From positions 62,001-126,000 of the forward strand of contig JAFLKK010000019.1 in assembly GCA_019163375.1 (NCBI GenBank): a DNA stretch of 64,000 nt, read 5' to 3'. This stretch comes from Paludibacter sp. (lineage in GTDB: Bacteria > Bacteroidota > Bacteroidia > Bacteroidales > Paludibacteraceae). Below are positions 36,543-44,877 of the stretch, piece after piece; position 1 is the first letter of the stretch; each line of letters opens with the position of its first letter. The notes under the pieces were generated by a model, which was given only the letters and a program-made list of their open reading frames with translations, was not told where the DNA came from and did no database searches. Both the position numbers and the translations under genes were made by a program.

Positions 36543-39500
36543 TTATTTTTGATGCTTTTTATCTGCATTGTAAGCAAGTCCAACGAGTGCAAAGATACCG
36601 ACCAAGGCTATATAAACGCCCATAGGAATTGGAGGAGGTGTACCCTGGCCGTAAGAATGCATACCCGAAAGATAATAATTCACTCCGACAAAGGTCATAA
36701 TTACCGAACCGAAACCGAGTACCGAAACCGTGTTTAATATCAGTAAGCTATTTGTTTTCGGGATGGTACGTAAGTGAAGTATGGCCGAATAAACCAATAC
36801 GCTTACCAATGCCCAGGTTTCTTTTGAGTCCCAGCCCCAATAGCGTCCCCACGATTCGTTGGCCCAAATACCTCCAAGGAATGTACCCACTGTCAGCATG
36901 AAAAGTCCAATGGTTAGTGCCAGTTCGATGATATAGCTAAACTCCTGAACGCTCTCGTTGAGACGTACTTTGTTTTTTTCGGTGCGGGCGGTCATTAAGC
37001 ACAAGTTGAATACTCCCAACATGGCCGCCATGGCAAAGAATCCATAACTGGAGGTGATAACAGCCACGTGAACTACTAACCAATACGATTTTAGTACCGG
37101 AACTAAATTGGTTATTTCGGGATTCATCCAGCTCATGCCGGCTACTGATAGGGCTATAGCTGATAACAATGAAGTTATGGCCAAGGTAACCGGCGATCGT
37201 CCGGCAAATGCCAAACCGGCCAAACTAGCTCCCCAACCTACAAAAATCATGGCCTCATAACCATTGCTCCAGGGTGCATGTCCGGAGATATACCACCGCA
37301 TGATTAAGCCCGCAGTATATAATACAAACATGAGCATGAGTGGGTAAATACTTTTATTGAGGTATTTCTCAATCTTGGGGTTGTATTTGAGTATGTTGAT
37401 AATGTGCAATCCAATAAGTAGCACACCAAGCAAACCGTATAGTATGGCTAGTGTAAGAAATATGCTCAGGTTATTGTAGAAAACTTCGAATTTTACTTTA
37501 TTTTTTGACGGCAGCTGAACGCCACCGTTCAGGAACTGATAGTTTTTGAGGCTCAACAGAGCGCTGTTTGCAAAACTCCAATCACCTGATTCTTCGGCAT
37601 GCAAAACGGCAGAAAAATAAGCATTAAGTAATGCTTCCGGCCCGGTTGATGGGTCTGAGCCCATCATTCCATCCATTGCCATGCCACCGGGCATGCTTTG
37701 CATGCTGCCTTCCATAGGGCTGGATGTGTCTGTCTTTTCGGTCATTCCACCCATTCCACTCATTGCTGCCTCATCCAGTTTACCGGCTTTACCGGTTTGC
37801 CCGGTCACCGGACATTTATCGCCCATTCCTTTGCCCATTTCTTCACCACCCATCGACTCTCCATTTGCAGGCATATCGGTCATCCCGGTTTTCCCCGACA
37901 TAGGGCAAACGGCTCCTTTGGCACTGCTCATCGCAGGCTCAGCAGCAGTTTCGGCACTGAAATTGACGGCTGTCCATTTTTCGGTATCATGACCGGCAAT
38001 AGGAAAGATGTTCAAAATGCGTCCTGTGAAGATGCTGTTCATAATATTTAAGCGCTCGTCAACATTGATCAGCTCTTTTTCGTATTGATTACGTGCCGAT
38101 GGATCTTTTTGATAGGCTGTTTCTACCTTTTCGCCCAGTTTGTACTGTCCTTTGTTATCAAATAGTTGTTGAATGCTTACATAATCAGTTGCCGATCCAA
38201 GCTCTTTGGCCATTTCCTCGTGCGCCACTTTTATCACGGGCTCGTTTTGCCATTTTTCGGGATTTGTACACATTCCCAATACCACTTCAACGGCCGATTG
38301 GTTATTGTAGCTTGTCTTTTTAGTGATTTTACGAACCAGATCCGACGCGTAGGTGCTCAGCGGTTCCACTCTTCCCTGCACTTCGTCCTGAATGAGTAAG
38401 CTACTCAAAGCTTCGAGGTGTGCCTTTTTGGTGTTAGGTGTTTTGGCCGCAAATACAGAGCCCGAAGCTATCAGCAATCCAGCAAGCAGAAGTGTTTTGG
38501 AAGCTTTGCGCTTTTGTTGCAGTGCGTTGCTGAGTTTTATAACCGTGAAGAAGTGGCTGTTTTTGTTGAACAGCGTAAGAATCATACCTATCAACATAAA
38601 GAAATAGCCTACGTAAGTAACCATGGTACCCCAATAGTCGTGGTTTACCGATAAAACAGTGCCTTGCTCATCGGGATCGTAGGATGATTGGAAGAAACGA
38701 TACCCCCGATAGTTGAGAATATTGTTCATGTAAATGCGGAAAGGTTGTTGCGTTTTCAATTCCTTATCGATAAGCGTAATTTCGCTGGCGTAGGACGACG
38801 GGCTGTTCGAGCCGGGATAACGGTCCAACTGGAACTGGCGCAGCGTGATGCTAAACGGCAATTTCTGAGGCAGATTGCCATAGCTGATACTTACTTTTAC
38901 ATCATTTAGCAGGCAGATGCCGGGATGTAGAGTTTGGCCTTCGGCAGAGAGTACATTTACTTTTTTAGATAGTTCGCCATCTGCGACCTTGAAGATAATG
39001 GCATTTTTAGGTTGTATCATTACGCCCGATTTATTCATGTCGGGGTTAAATTGCGTCACGCTCTTTTTTGCATGCGTCATAAATTTTTTCAGTACAAAAA
39101 CCAGATTGCCCGATTTGTAAATGGTTCTTTCCTGAGCAGGTAGGAGTGTTCCGGCAGGTATGCTGACTTCGCTACTTTCCATCATACTCATTTTAGCTAC
39201 CGGTGCATTGGCTTGCATAAAGAGTTGGTCGCCATTCATCGTAAAGTGTACGTCGGCCTTAACGGTGCTATCGGCAAAGGCAAACTGTATTCCACCACTT
39301 TCGGTGCTTTCGCCGGCAGCAAGGATGATGTCCTGCCCCTGACTGTTCTGATTCATTACAAAAAGGTCGAAAGCCGGTTCGCCTTTATCGTCGGCTTCGA
39401 GCGTTTCGATGGAGTTGGGGATATAAAGCTCGTTTTCTATATTGATTGTTTTTCCTCCAATTTCAATAGATTGAGAGAAATCGTTCGAGCTTGTTTCGGA

Positions 39501-39923
39501 GAAACTGACCGGAAATGATTTTTCCACTTTTTCGCCCTTGTATTCGGCTACCACCAGCACTGAACTTTTGTCGGAAGTAATTTCGTTGCTGGTTTGCCCC
39601 TGGCGTAAATGCATGATTCCTTCCGAACCAAAATAGCGGGTAATACCGGCACCGATAAGAATAATGATAAAAGACAGGTGGAAGAGCAGTACGCTGAACT
39701 TGCGCTTGTTGGTCATTTTGTAGCGAATGGCACTGCCCAGCATGTTTACAATCAGGAATACAAGCAGTAGTTCGAACCATTTGGCATTATAAACAATTTC
39801 TTTGGCATATTCTGTTCCCGAACTATTCTCGGCGAAGGTGGCGTAGCCTATACTTGTAGCAAAAATTACGAGAAGCACGATGGTGGTAGTCATCGAGAAG
39901 AGAATATTATTTAGTTTCTTCAT
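36543..39923 (-). CDS. ccsBA: Fused ResB-CcsA cytochrome c synthase with a Met/Cys-rich insert
   Basis: An 1126-residue inner-membrane protein. The N-terminal half is ResB/CcsB-like (helices near 10-30, 50-68, 78-98, a large periplasmic domain, helix near 435). The C-terminal half is CcsA-like with about eight helices and the WWD heme-handling motif WANESWGRYWGWDSKETWAL near 1025, flanked by conserved His in VVHVAVITSSYG and ILHLRTIP. It delivers and attaches heme to CxxCH motifs in the periplasm, which the 32 heme sites encoded downstream need. Odd: residues about 655-760 hold a Met/Gly-rich insert with two Cys-Pro repeats (CPMSGKTG, CPVTGQTG) and runs such as MGGEEMGKGMGD and MEGSMQSMPGGMAMDGMM, placed in the periplasmic part. 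Confidence 0.92.
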   Translation of the reverse strand: MKKLNNILFSMTTTIVLLVIFATSIGYATFAENSSGTEYAKEIVYNAKWFELLLVFLIVNMLGSAIRYKMTNKRKFSVLLFHLSFIIILIGAGITRYFGSEGIMHLRQGQTSNEITSDKSSVLVVAEYKGEKVEKSFPVSFSETSSNDFSQSIEIGGKTINIENELYIPNSIETLEADDKGEPAFDLFVMNQNSQGQDIILAAGESTESGGIQFAFADSTVKADVHFTMNGDQLFMQANAPVAKMSMMESSEVSIPAGTLLPAQERTIYKSGNLVFVLKKFMTHAKKSVTQFNPDMNKSGVMIQPKNAIIFKVADGELSKKVNVLSAEGQTLHPGICLLNDVKVSISYGNLPQKLPFSITLRQFQLDRYPGSNSPSSYASEITLIDKELKTQQPFRIYMNNILNYRGYRFFQSSYDPDEQGTVLSVNHDYWGTMVTYVGYFFMLIGMILTLFNKNSHFFTVIKLSNALQQKRKASKTLLLAGLLIASGSVFAAKTPNTKKAHLEALSSLLIQDEVQGRVEPLSTYASDLVRKITKKTSYNNQSAVEVVLGMCTNPEKWQNEPVIKVAHEEMAKELGSATDYVSIQQLFDNKGQYKLGEKVETAYQKDPSARNQYEKELINVDERLNIMNSIFTGRILNIFPIAGHDTEKWTAVNFSAETAAEPAMSSAKGAVCPMSGKTGMTDMPANGESMGGEEMGKGMGDKCPVTGQTGKAGKLDEAAMSGMGGMTEKTDTSSPMEGSMQSMPGGMAMDGMMGSDPSTGPEALLNAYFSAVLHAEESGDWSFANSALLSLKNYQFLNGGVQLPSKNKVKFEVFYNNLSIFLTLAILYGLLGVLLIGLHIINILKYNPKIEKYLNKSIYPLMLMFVLYTAGLIMRWYISGHAPWSNGYEAMIFVGWGASLAGLAFAGRSPVTLAITSLLSAIALSVAGMSWMNPEITNLVPVLKSYWLVVHVAVITSSYGFFAMAAMLGVFNLCLMTARTEKNKVRLNESVQEFSYIIELALTIGLFMLTVGTFLGGIWANESWGRYWGWDSKETWALVSVLVYSAILHLRTIPKTNSLLILNTVSVLGFGSVIMTFVGVNYYLSGMHSYGQGTPPPIPMGVYIALVGIFALVGLAYNADKKHQK

Positions 39924-39991
39924 AAATCATTTTTGGTTATTAGTCGTCGATGCGGGGAGTTTTTAAGTTGGAATATAAACTCGCGAAAGTG

Positions 39992-40024
39992 CAAAGATAT
40001 TGCATTTTTGATGGAATTTTCAAA
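39992..40024 (-). promoter_or_regulatory. Promoter of the ResB-CcsA gene (-33 and -7)
   Basis: On the minus strand TTTG (40024-40021) is followed after 21 bases by TATCTTTG (39999-39992), matching the Bacteroides sigma consensus in both boxes and spacing. The -7 box is 68 bases before the start codon. Confidence 0.75.
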
Positions 40025-40340
40025 TTTATTATCATTTATTTAGAAATTTGGAATGATTACAAATAAGGGTTTATTCAAACTTCAGCTATTAAAGTTTATT
40101 TTGTGAATAAAATTGAACAGTTATCAGTGACACAGTTATCAGTCCCGATAGATAGGGATGTCGCAAGCTCCATAAACAGTAACCAGTGATTAGTGATCAA
40201 CTGCGGGTTGCATTAAAAAATATATCGCCAAATATTTCGATTCAGTTCTATTGTAATGGAAATGTCTTACTGGTGGAAATTTGTGTGCTTTTAAGCTGAT
40301 ATTACTGACTCTTATCTTCATTTGTAAGTGATCGCACGAA
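40025..40340. other. Gene-free stretch
   Basis: About 315 bases between the ResB-CcsA promoter and the EamA gene end. It contains direct repeats of CAGTTATCAGT (near 40120 and 40133), similar to ACTGATAACTG repeats at 34137-34163, and otherwise nothing recognisable. Confidence 0.5.
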
Positions 40341-41381
40341 TTATATATGTGCGTGTCTGTGATGCAAGTCAGGGTCGTGAGGATGTTCGTGGGTTACTGC
40401 TTGGTGCTTATGCAGATGCGAATGCCACTTGCCTGCTTGCACCGTTTCACCATCATGCTCGTGTTGGTGATGCCCGTCGGTATGTTGATGGTAATGTATA
40501 TGCTGCATTGATGTGTGCGTATGTAGATGTTTGTGTGTTAATACGTTTGTGATAATTACCGCCAATGCTAAAAGAAGTATTGAAATAAGGTGTACCCACT
40601 GAAATGATTCGTGAGCAAAAATATATGACAACATGATGCCCCACAATGGCGCAGTAGAAAACAGTATTTGACTTCGGGTAGCTCCAATGTTTTGCGCCGA
40701 AGTAACATACAAAACGATACTCAAGCCATATGAGAAAACGCCCACCAACAGGGCTGGAGCAATGCCTCCAAACTGGATAGGTTGAGTGGCTATGATACAG
40801 CCGATGAATAAATTGACCGACCCGGCCACAATGCCTTTTACAAAAGTAACTGTTTGAGGTGAAGCTCCATCGGTGATGGCTGTTAAATGATTGTCAATAC
40901 CCCAACAGATGCAGGCTGCAGTAATCAATAAGCCGGAGGCGATACCACTGAAACCTTCGCCCAAAGAAGTAATAATACCAGCCACAATAGTCAGGAATAC
41001 GCCAATCCATGTGTTTCTGTCAAGACCATCTTTAAAAATCAAAACGCCTAAAATGGCCGTCGCTACAAGCTCCATGTTCAACCAAATGGATACTGAAGCT
41101 GCGTTAGCTGTTTTTAAACCGGCCAGTAAAAGCAAAGGCCCCATAAACCCGCCAAAGAAGATGATGCCTGCTGTTTTAGCTCTGCTGCCCGATTGGAAAA
41201 GGAGTTTGATATGACTGTTTTTCTTAAATATATACGGAAACATAGCCAGCCCTGCCCCCAAATATAGTAAACCTGCCAATTGGAAAGAGTTTAAATTCGC
41301 CAATAGCAGTTTACTGAATGGAGTGGCAATACCAAACAAGAATCCGGAAAGTATCCCGGTTATAATGGCCAATCGTTTCAT
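40341..41381 (-). CDS. EamA/DMT-family transporter with histidine-rich metal-binding tail
   Basis: A 346-residue inner-membrane protein with ten predicted helices in two EamA repeats (for example LAIITGILSGFLFGIATPFS; WGIMLSYIFAHESFQWVHL). After the last helix comes a 64-residue tail with 23 His in alternating HxH form, ending DPDLHHRHAHI. I recall similar PDLHHRH tails in other EamA proteins and in small stand-alone His-rich proteins. The tail suggests export or sensing of a transition metal such as Ni, Co or Zn; the EamA core alone would suggest a metabolite. It lies beside a CDF-like cation transporter on the same strand, with its own -7 box. Confidence 0.85.
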   Translation of the reverse strand: MKRLAIITGILSGFLFGIATPFSKLLLANLNSFQLAGLLYLGAGLAMFPYIFKKNSHIKLLFQSGSRAKTAGIIFFGGFMGPLLLLAGLKTANAASVSIWLNMELVATAILGVLIFKDGLDRNTWIGVFLTIVAGIITSLGEGFSGIASGLLITAACICWGIDNHLTAITDGASPQTVTFVKGIVAGSVNLFIGCIIATQPIQFGGIAPALLVGVFSYGLSIVLYVTSAQNIGATRSQILFSTAPLWGIMLSYIFAHESFQWVHLISILLLALAVIITNVLTHKHLHTHTSMQHIHYHQHTDGHHQHEHDGETVQAGKWHSHLHKHQAVTHEHPHDPDLHHRHAHI

Positions 41382-41404
41382 GAAGAGTTTAATTTAAATA
41401 GACC

Positions 41405-41412
41405 CAAAGTTA
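41405..41412 (-). promoter_or_regulatory. -7 box of the EamA transporter gene
   Basis: On the minus strand TAACTTTG matches TAnnTTTG exactly, 23 bases before the ATG at 41381. No good -33 at the usual distance. Confidence 0.5.
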
Positions 41413-41498
41413 CGTAATTATTACAATATAACTCTAGCAATTGCTAAATCAATCATCTCAAAGCTGAACTTTGGTACTATACACTCAACTCATAGAAT

Positions 41499-42140
41499 CT
41501 ACTCCTCACACTTCTCGCACGAGCATGCTTTGCCTTTCGCCTTTTCGAAGGCTTCCTTGCCTTCTACTACCGAAAAGTAAATCAAACCCGCCGTACCTAT
41601 GATATCGGCATAAGCAAATCCGGTGTACTCGTAAATCACGCTCGAGGCCAGCAACACAAGCGACATGTACACACATACCTTCGTGCAATTGCTATCGGCA
41701 ATGATGGCGGCCGAATGCAATCGCTTGCCCACACTTTTTTTGCTGTTCATCAGCCATACCATAACCACGATAGACGTGATGGAGATAATCATGCCCCACA
41801 GGGTGGTTTCGGGTTTATGATGGTTGATCAGGTTGACGATAATCCCTGCCAGTAGTCCCACGGCGAGCAGATAAAAGGCTATTCCGGTTATTTTCAGGGC
41901 TTTTATTTCGAACGGAGTTTTCGAGCTCTCGGGATTGTTTTTTATGCGCAATATCATCACGGCAATGCCCATGCCCGATAGCACTTCAATAAAGCTATCC
42001 ACTCCAAAGCCAAACAGGGTGAGTGTCTCGTCCTGATAGCCCATAACCATCGACACCAGGCCTTCCAGCACATTGTAGATGATGGTGAACAGGCTTAATT
42101 GATAGGCTTGTTTGTATAATTGTTCTTCTGTTTTCGACAT
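41499..42140 (-). CDS. CDF-like cation transporter lacking the cytoplasmic domain
   Basis: A 213-residue membrane protein with about six helices. GFGVDSFIEVLSG near residue 45 and SAAIIADSNCTKVCVYMS near 145 occupy the places of the two metal-binding helices (II and V) of cation diffusion facilitators, though with Asp/Glu and Asp/Cys rather than the usual HxxxD pairs. The C-terminal cytoplasmic domain of classical CDFs is absent; the protein ends in a short Cys motif KACSCEKCEE. It probably moves a divalent metal; which one is unclear. Promoter-like boxes precede it. Confidence 0.75.
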   Translation of the reverse strand: MSKTEEQLYKQAYQLSLFTIIYNVLEGLVSMVMGYQDETLTLFGFGVDSFIEVLSGMGIAVMILRIKNNPESSKTPFEIKALKITGIAFYLLAVGLLAGIIVNLINHHKPETTLWGMIISITSIVVMVWLMNSKKSVGKRLHSAAIIADSNCTKVCVYMSLVLLASSVIYEYTGFAYADIIGTAGLIYFSVVEGKEAFEKAKGKACSCEKCEE

Positions 42141-42158
42141 ATTGGTTGTTTTTTATTA

Positions 42159-42189
42159 CAAAAGTAAAGCATTTAGAGTTGCGATGCAA
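42159..42189 (-). promoter_or_regulatory. Promoter of the CDF-like transporter gene
   Basis: On the minus strand a TTG (42189-42187) and TACTTTTG (42166-42159) are separated by 20 bases, fitting the Bacteroides consensus. The -7 box lies 18 bases before the ATG at 42140. Confidence 0.6.
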
Positions 42190-42213
42190 TCACTATAAAT
42201 GGGTAATTTTATT

Positions 42214-42269
42214 AATTCATAATTCATAATTCATAATTCATAATTCATAATTCATAGTTCATAATTCAT
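42214..42269. repeat. Eight tandem copies of a 7-bp unit (AATTCAT)
   Basis: Exact 7-bp steps from 42214; the seventh unit is AGTTCAT. The wider 408-bp gene-free gap (42141-42548) also holds two copies of GGACTTGGTTATAGGAGACG (42271 and 42398) and CCCCTAAAGGGG-type palindromes (near 42306 and 42433). No gene seen in the gap. Confidence 0.9.
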
Positions 42270-42501
42270 AGGACTTGGTTATAGGAGACGATTATGACCC
42301 CAAACCCCTAAAGGGGCTTTAAGAGTGCTCTTCGAGGTGATGTACACTTAATTAATTGAGAAAAAGATAAAATGCCATAATTGACAAAATATTCACAGGA
42401 CTTGGTTATAGGAGACGGAACTAACTATAAGTCCCCTTTAGGGGATTTAGGGGCGGATTATCAAGAAATAAACCCTTCGGGTACTTCTTTCTGATTTTTC
42501 T

Positions 42502-42546
42502 TATACTATTCATCCTAGCCGACAAACCGCCTGGAGCGGTTGCTCC
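42502..42546. repeat. Dispersed intergenic repeat, copy 1
   Basis: A 45-bp sequence containing AGCCGACAAACCGCCTGGAG then CGGTTGCTCC. A diverged copy lies at 54379-54422. It contains the inverted repeat AACCG/CGGTT and sits just after the pirin gene end, where it could form an end-of-transcript hairpin. Confidence 0.6.
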
Positions 42547-42548
42547 AC

Positions 42549-43427
42549 TTACTCCCTCACATACCCAAACGTTCCGTTGTTCCAGTCGTCGTACGCATCC
42601 ACTATTTCCTGCTTGCTGTTAATCACATATGGGCCGTAGGGTTCTATCGGTGACTGCATCGGTTCGCCGCTCAGGATAAGTACGATGGTTTCTTTGGTAG
42701 CTTCCATGTAAATGTCCGTGCCGTCGTTGGCAAGCAGTACGAAGTGATTGGCAGTAGCCGTCTGTTCGTTCACCGTTACCGCCCCTTCAATAATCATAAA
42801 GCCGGTATTGTAATTTTCGGGGAACGAGAAATGCACCTTAGCCCCTTTTTTCAGGCGTGCGTTATATATTTCGATAGGGCTAAAAGGCCTGCGCTGCCCC
42901 GGCGACTGATTGAAATTGCCGGCAATAATTTCCAGCGCCCCTTTGCCGTCGGGCAAAATCACTTGTCCCGGTTCTTCGGGGCGGATGGATTGATGTTTCG
43001 ATACATGCTTCTTATAGTTCAACGGCAGTTGCACGCACAGTTGCACCATCTGAAATTCACCGCCCGCTTTTTCGGCCTCCGCTTCGTAATACTTCTTATG
43101 CAAAATGTCCCCTTCAGCAGTCAGCCACTGCAGCTCTCCCTTTTCTATCACTTCCGGATGCGCTGCACCGGTGTGTAGTGCCACTTTGCCATGATAGGCT
43201 ATGGTTACCGTTTCTAGTCCCTGATGCGGATACACGCCCACACGGCGGGGACTTTCCACCGGTGCCGATGCAGCTTTAGAACCGTAATCCAGCAGAAAGA
43301 ACGGGCTCATGCGTTCCCGATGCATTTCCCATGCATCGGGGAATATCGTGTGCACGCTAAAATCGGTACCTACCAGATGAGGTGCCGACGGTGCAATGAT
43401 TTGCTCTATAGATCTTATCTTGTTCAT
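42549..43427 (-). CDS. Pirin-family cupin protein with altered metal site
   Basis: A 292-residue two-cupin protein. The N-terminal cupin has GVYPHQGLETVTIAYHG, KVALHTGAAHPEVIEKG and QWLTAEGDILHKK, matching the pirin signature. Of the four ligands known in human pirin (HPH ... H-x-E), only two are kept here: the first His is Tyr66, His68 is kept, His110 is kept, and the Glu two residues later is Lys112. The second cupin (about 180-270) is intact in form. Pirins are variously quercetinases or regulators; with this site, quercetinase activity is doubtful. It stands alone on the minus strand. Confidence 0.85.
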   Translation of the reverse strand: MNKIRSIEQIIAPSAPHLVGTDFSVHTIFPDAWEMHRERMSPFFLLDYGSKAASAPVESPRRVGVYPHQGLETVTIAYHGKVALHTGAAHPEVIEKGELQWLTAEGDILHKKYYEAEAEKAGGEFQMVQLCVQLPLNYKKHVSKHQSIRPEEPGQVILPDGKGALEIIAGNFNQSPGQRRPFSPIEIYNARLKKGAKVHFSFPENYNTGFMIIEGAVTVNEQTATANHFVLLANDGTDIYMEATKETIVLILSGEPMQSPIEPYGPYVINSKQEIVDAYDDWNNGTFGYVRE

Positions 43428-43742
43428 AGCGTTGGTGTTTTTTAGGAGTAAACAACTGAGCAGAGATTTGGTTCTGAAAAACGTGGCTTCTAGTGATTTA
43501 TGAAGTTAGCTCTGTGAATTTATTTATGCTGTAAAACATAAGAATTTATGTAAAAATAATGAATGGAATGTTTGCAAATATGGAATAAAGCCATTATATT
43601 TAGAACAGAATTCACTTAATGCTTAACTTTTTTTATGAATAATGCCGTCAGCTACGATAAAATGGGCTGTTTTACTCGCTTCGAATGGCTAACTGATGCA
43701 GAAAATAGTCGGTAGAAAGGTGGAAAAGTGAATTCAACCCTC
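43428..43742. other. Gene-free stretch before the palindrome array
   Basis: About 315 AT-rich bases between the divergent pirin and DUF6261-like genes. I see no gene and no strong promoter match on either strand. Confidence 0.5.
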
Positions 43743-43917
43743 TACAAATTGTATAGACCCCAAGAATGCTCAATTCAACCTTCTACAATTTGTATAGCCT
43801 TGATGCATGCTCTATTTAGGTCTGTACAATTTGTACAGGCAAGAATGAAGCACAATTCTACCTTCTACAAATTGTACAGACATGGATGATGCTTTCTTCG
43901 GGTTTCTACAAATTGTA
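43743..43917 (+). repeat. Five 11-bp palindromes at an exact 41-bp period
   Basis: TACAA(A/T)TTGTA occurs at 43743, 43784, 43825, 43866 and 43907, each exactly 41 bases from the next. Flanks are partly conserved (TTC or TCTG before, TAGAC or CAGAC after), so this is a diverged tandem repeat with a strictly kept palindromic core. Forty-one bases is about four helical turns, so the sites lie on one face of the DNA. The last site is 88 bases before the gene at 44005. It looks like an operator array or a set of binding sites. Confidence 0.9.
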
Positions 43918-44004
43918 TAGACATTTTTGTTAAAAATATTGATTAAAACAACAAGAACCAATTATATATAAATTTTCAAGTATCCATTTTAAAATCTGTT
44001 TATT

Positions 44005-44742
44005 ATGAATTACGTTTCGTTTTCACCGTTGTATGTCAATCATTTGACAATTTCAGGAGTTTTTTCGTTGAATAAATCGACTATCGAATTAGCCAAACCT
44101 TTAGTGCCCGATCTCGGAAGCATCCCGGTGGCTGCACTCGGTCAATTGGAACTAGCCCAGCAAGAGTTGGGGACGGGTATGAACCAGGCGCAGAAAAGTG
44201 CCCTTAGTGATGCTGTAAAAACTCTCGACAAAGAGCGGGATGCTTTTATAGCTGAAATTTTCAGAGTTACGGGCTCGTATCTGCGAAGTAGCAATGCCGA
44301 CAAGAAATCGGCCGCTTCAACGCTGCATCTCTTTTTAGTGCCTTACCGGAAAGTGGCTAAACAGCCGGTGAATATCGAAACCGGTACGGTGACCGATATG
44401 GTGGCAAAATACCGTGCCCAAACCGATTTGCGGACTGCTGCTCAAACCCTAGGGATAAACAATCTGTTTGATGAGTTGGATTCGAAAAACATGGAGTTGA
44501 ACAGTTTCTACAGTAACCGCACCACCGAGTATGCCGAACGCGACGAAGCTGCGAGTTTATTTAAACCTGCTGCTGTAGGTGCTTACATACAGTTTTGCAC
44601 TTCAGTGGAGCAAGCCTTCAATTTTTCGCCGAATGAAACCATCACTGCTTTGTTCAACAAAATGGACGAATACCGTAAAAAGTATCATGCCCTCGAAACC
44701 GGCAAGGGCAGCACGCCGTCAACCAATGAACCGGTAAAGTAA
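44005..44742 (+). CDS. DUF6261-like protein
   Basis: A 245-residue protein without signal peptide or membrane helix, mostly alpha-helical (for example QKSALSDAVKTLDKERDAF, NVETGTVTDMVAKY-like segments, a FDELDSKNMELNSFYSNRTT stretch), ending in a Lys/Thr-rich tail. The overall pattern fits DUF6261 proteins, an uncharacterised family common in Bacteroidota, but I assign this from memory of the pattern only. It is preceded by the 41-bp palindrome array and followed by a strong terminator, so it is a single-gene unit. Function unknown; similarity to coiled-coil or structural proteins cannot be excluded. Confidence 0.65.
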   Translation: MNYVSFSPLYVNHLTISGVFSLNKSTIELAKPLVPDLGSIPVAALGQLELAQQELGTGMNQAQKSALSDAVKTLDKERDAFIAEIFRVTGSYLRSSNADKKSAASTLHLFLVPYRKVAKQPVNIETGTVTDMVAKYRAQTDLRTAAQTLGINNLFDELDSKNMELNSFYSNRTTEYAERDEAASLFKPAAVGAYIQFCTSVEQAFNFSPNETITALFNKMDEYRKKYHALETGKGSTPSTNEPVK

Positions 44743-44755
44743 ATAACCCTATCGG

Positions 44756-44787
44756 GAGCGCGAACAACAGTTCGCGCTCTTTTTTTA
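44756..44787 (+). terminator. Rho-independent terminator after the DUF6261-like gene
   Basis: Perfect 10-bp GC-rich stem GAGCGCGAAC/GTTCGCGCTC (44756-44765 and 44770-44779), loop AACA, then eight T. Confidence 0.95.
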
Positions 44788-44839
44788 TGTAAATAACAAA
44801 ATTATTTTACATAAATAGAGCAGAATCAAAAACATGTAT

Positions 44840-44847
44840 TAACTTTG
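44840..44847 (+). promoter_or_regulatory. -7 box of the HEPN gene
   Basis: TAACTTTG matches TAnnTTTG. It lies 31 bases before the ATG at 44878 and overlaps the TTG that would otherwise be the first possible start (44845), which argues for the ATG. Confidence 0.55.
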
Positions 44848-44877
44848 GTGCTGAAAAAATTAAGACACTGTTTATCG

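Noticed and set aside
42744-43178. Plus-strand open frame of 144 codons opposite the pirin gene
   Set aside because: It is antisense to a well-supported pirin gene and lacks any family pattern.
43743-43917. CRISPR array
   Set aside because: The repeats are 11-bp palindromes with partly conserved, not unique, spacers and there are no cas genes nearby.
44845-44877. TTG start for the HEPN gene
   Set aside because: The TTG lies inside the -7 box; the ATG at 44878 gives a normal leader.
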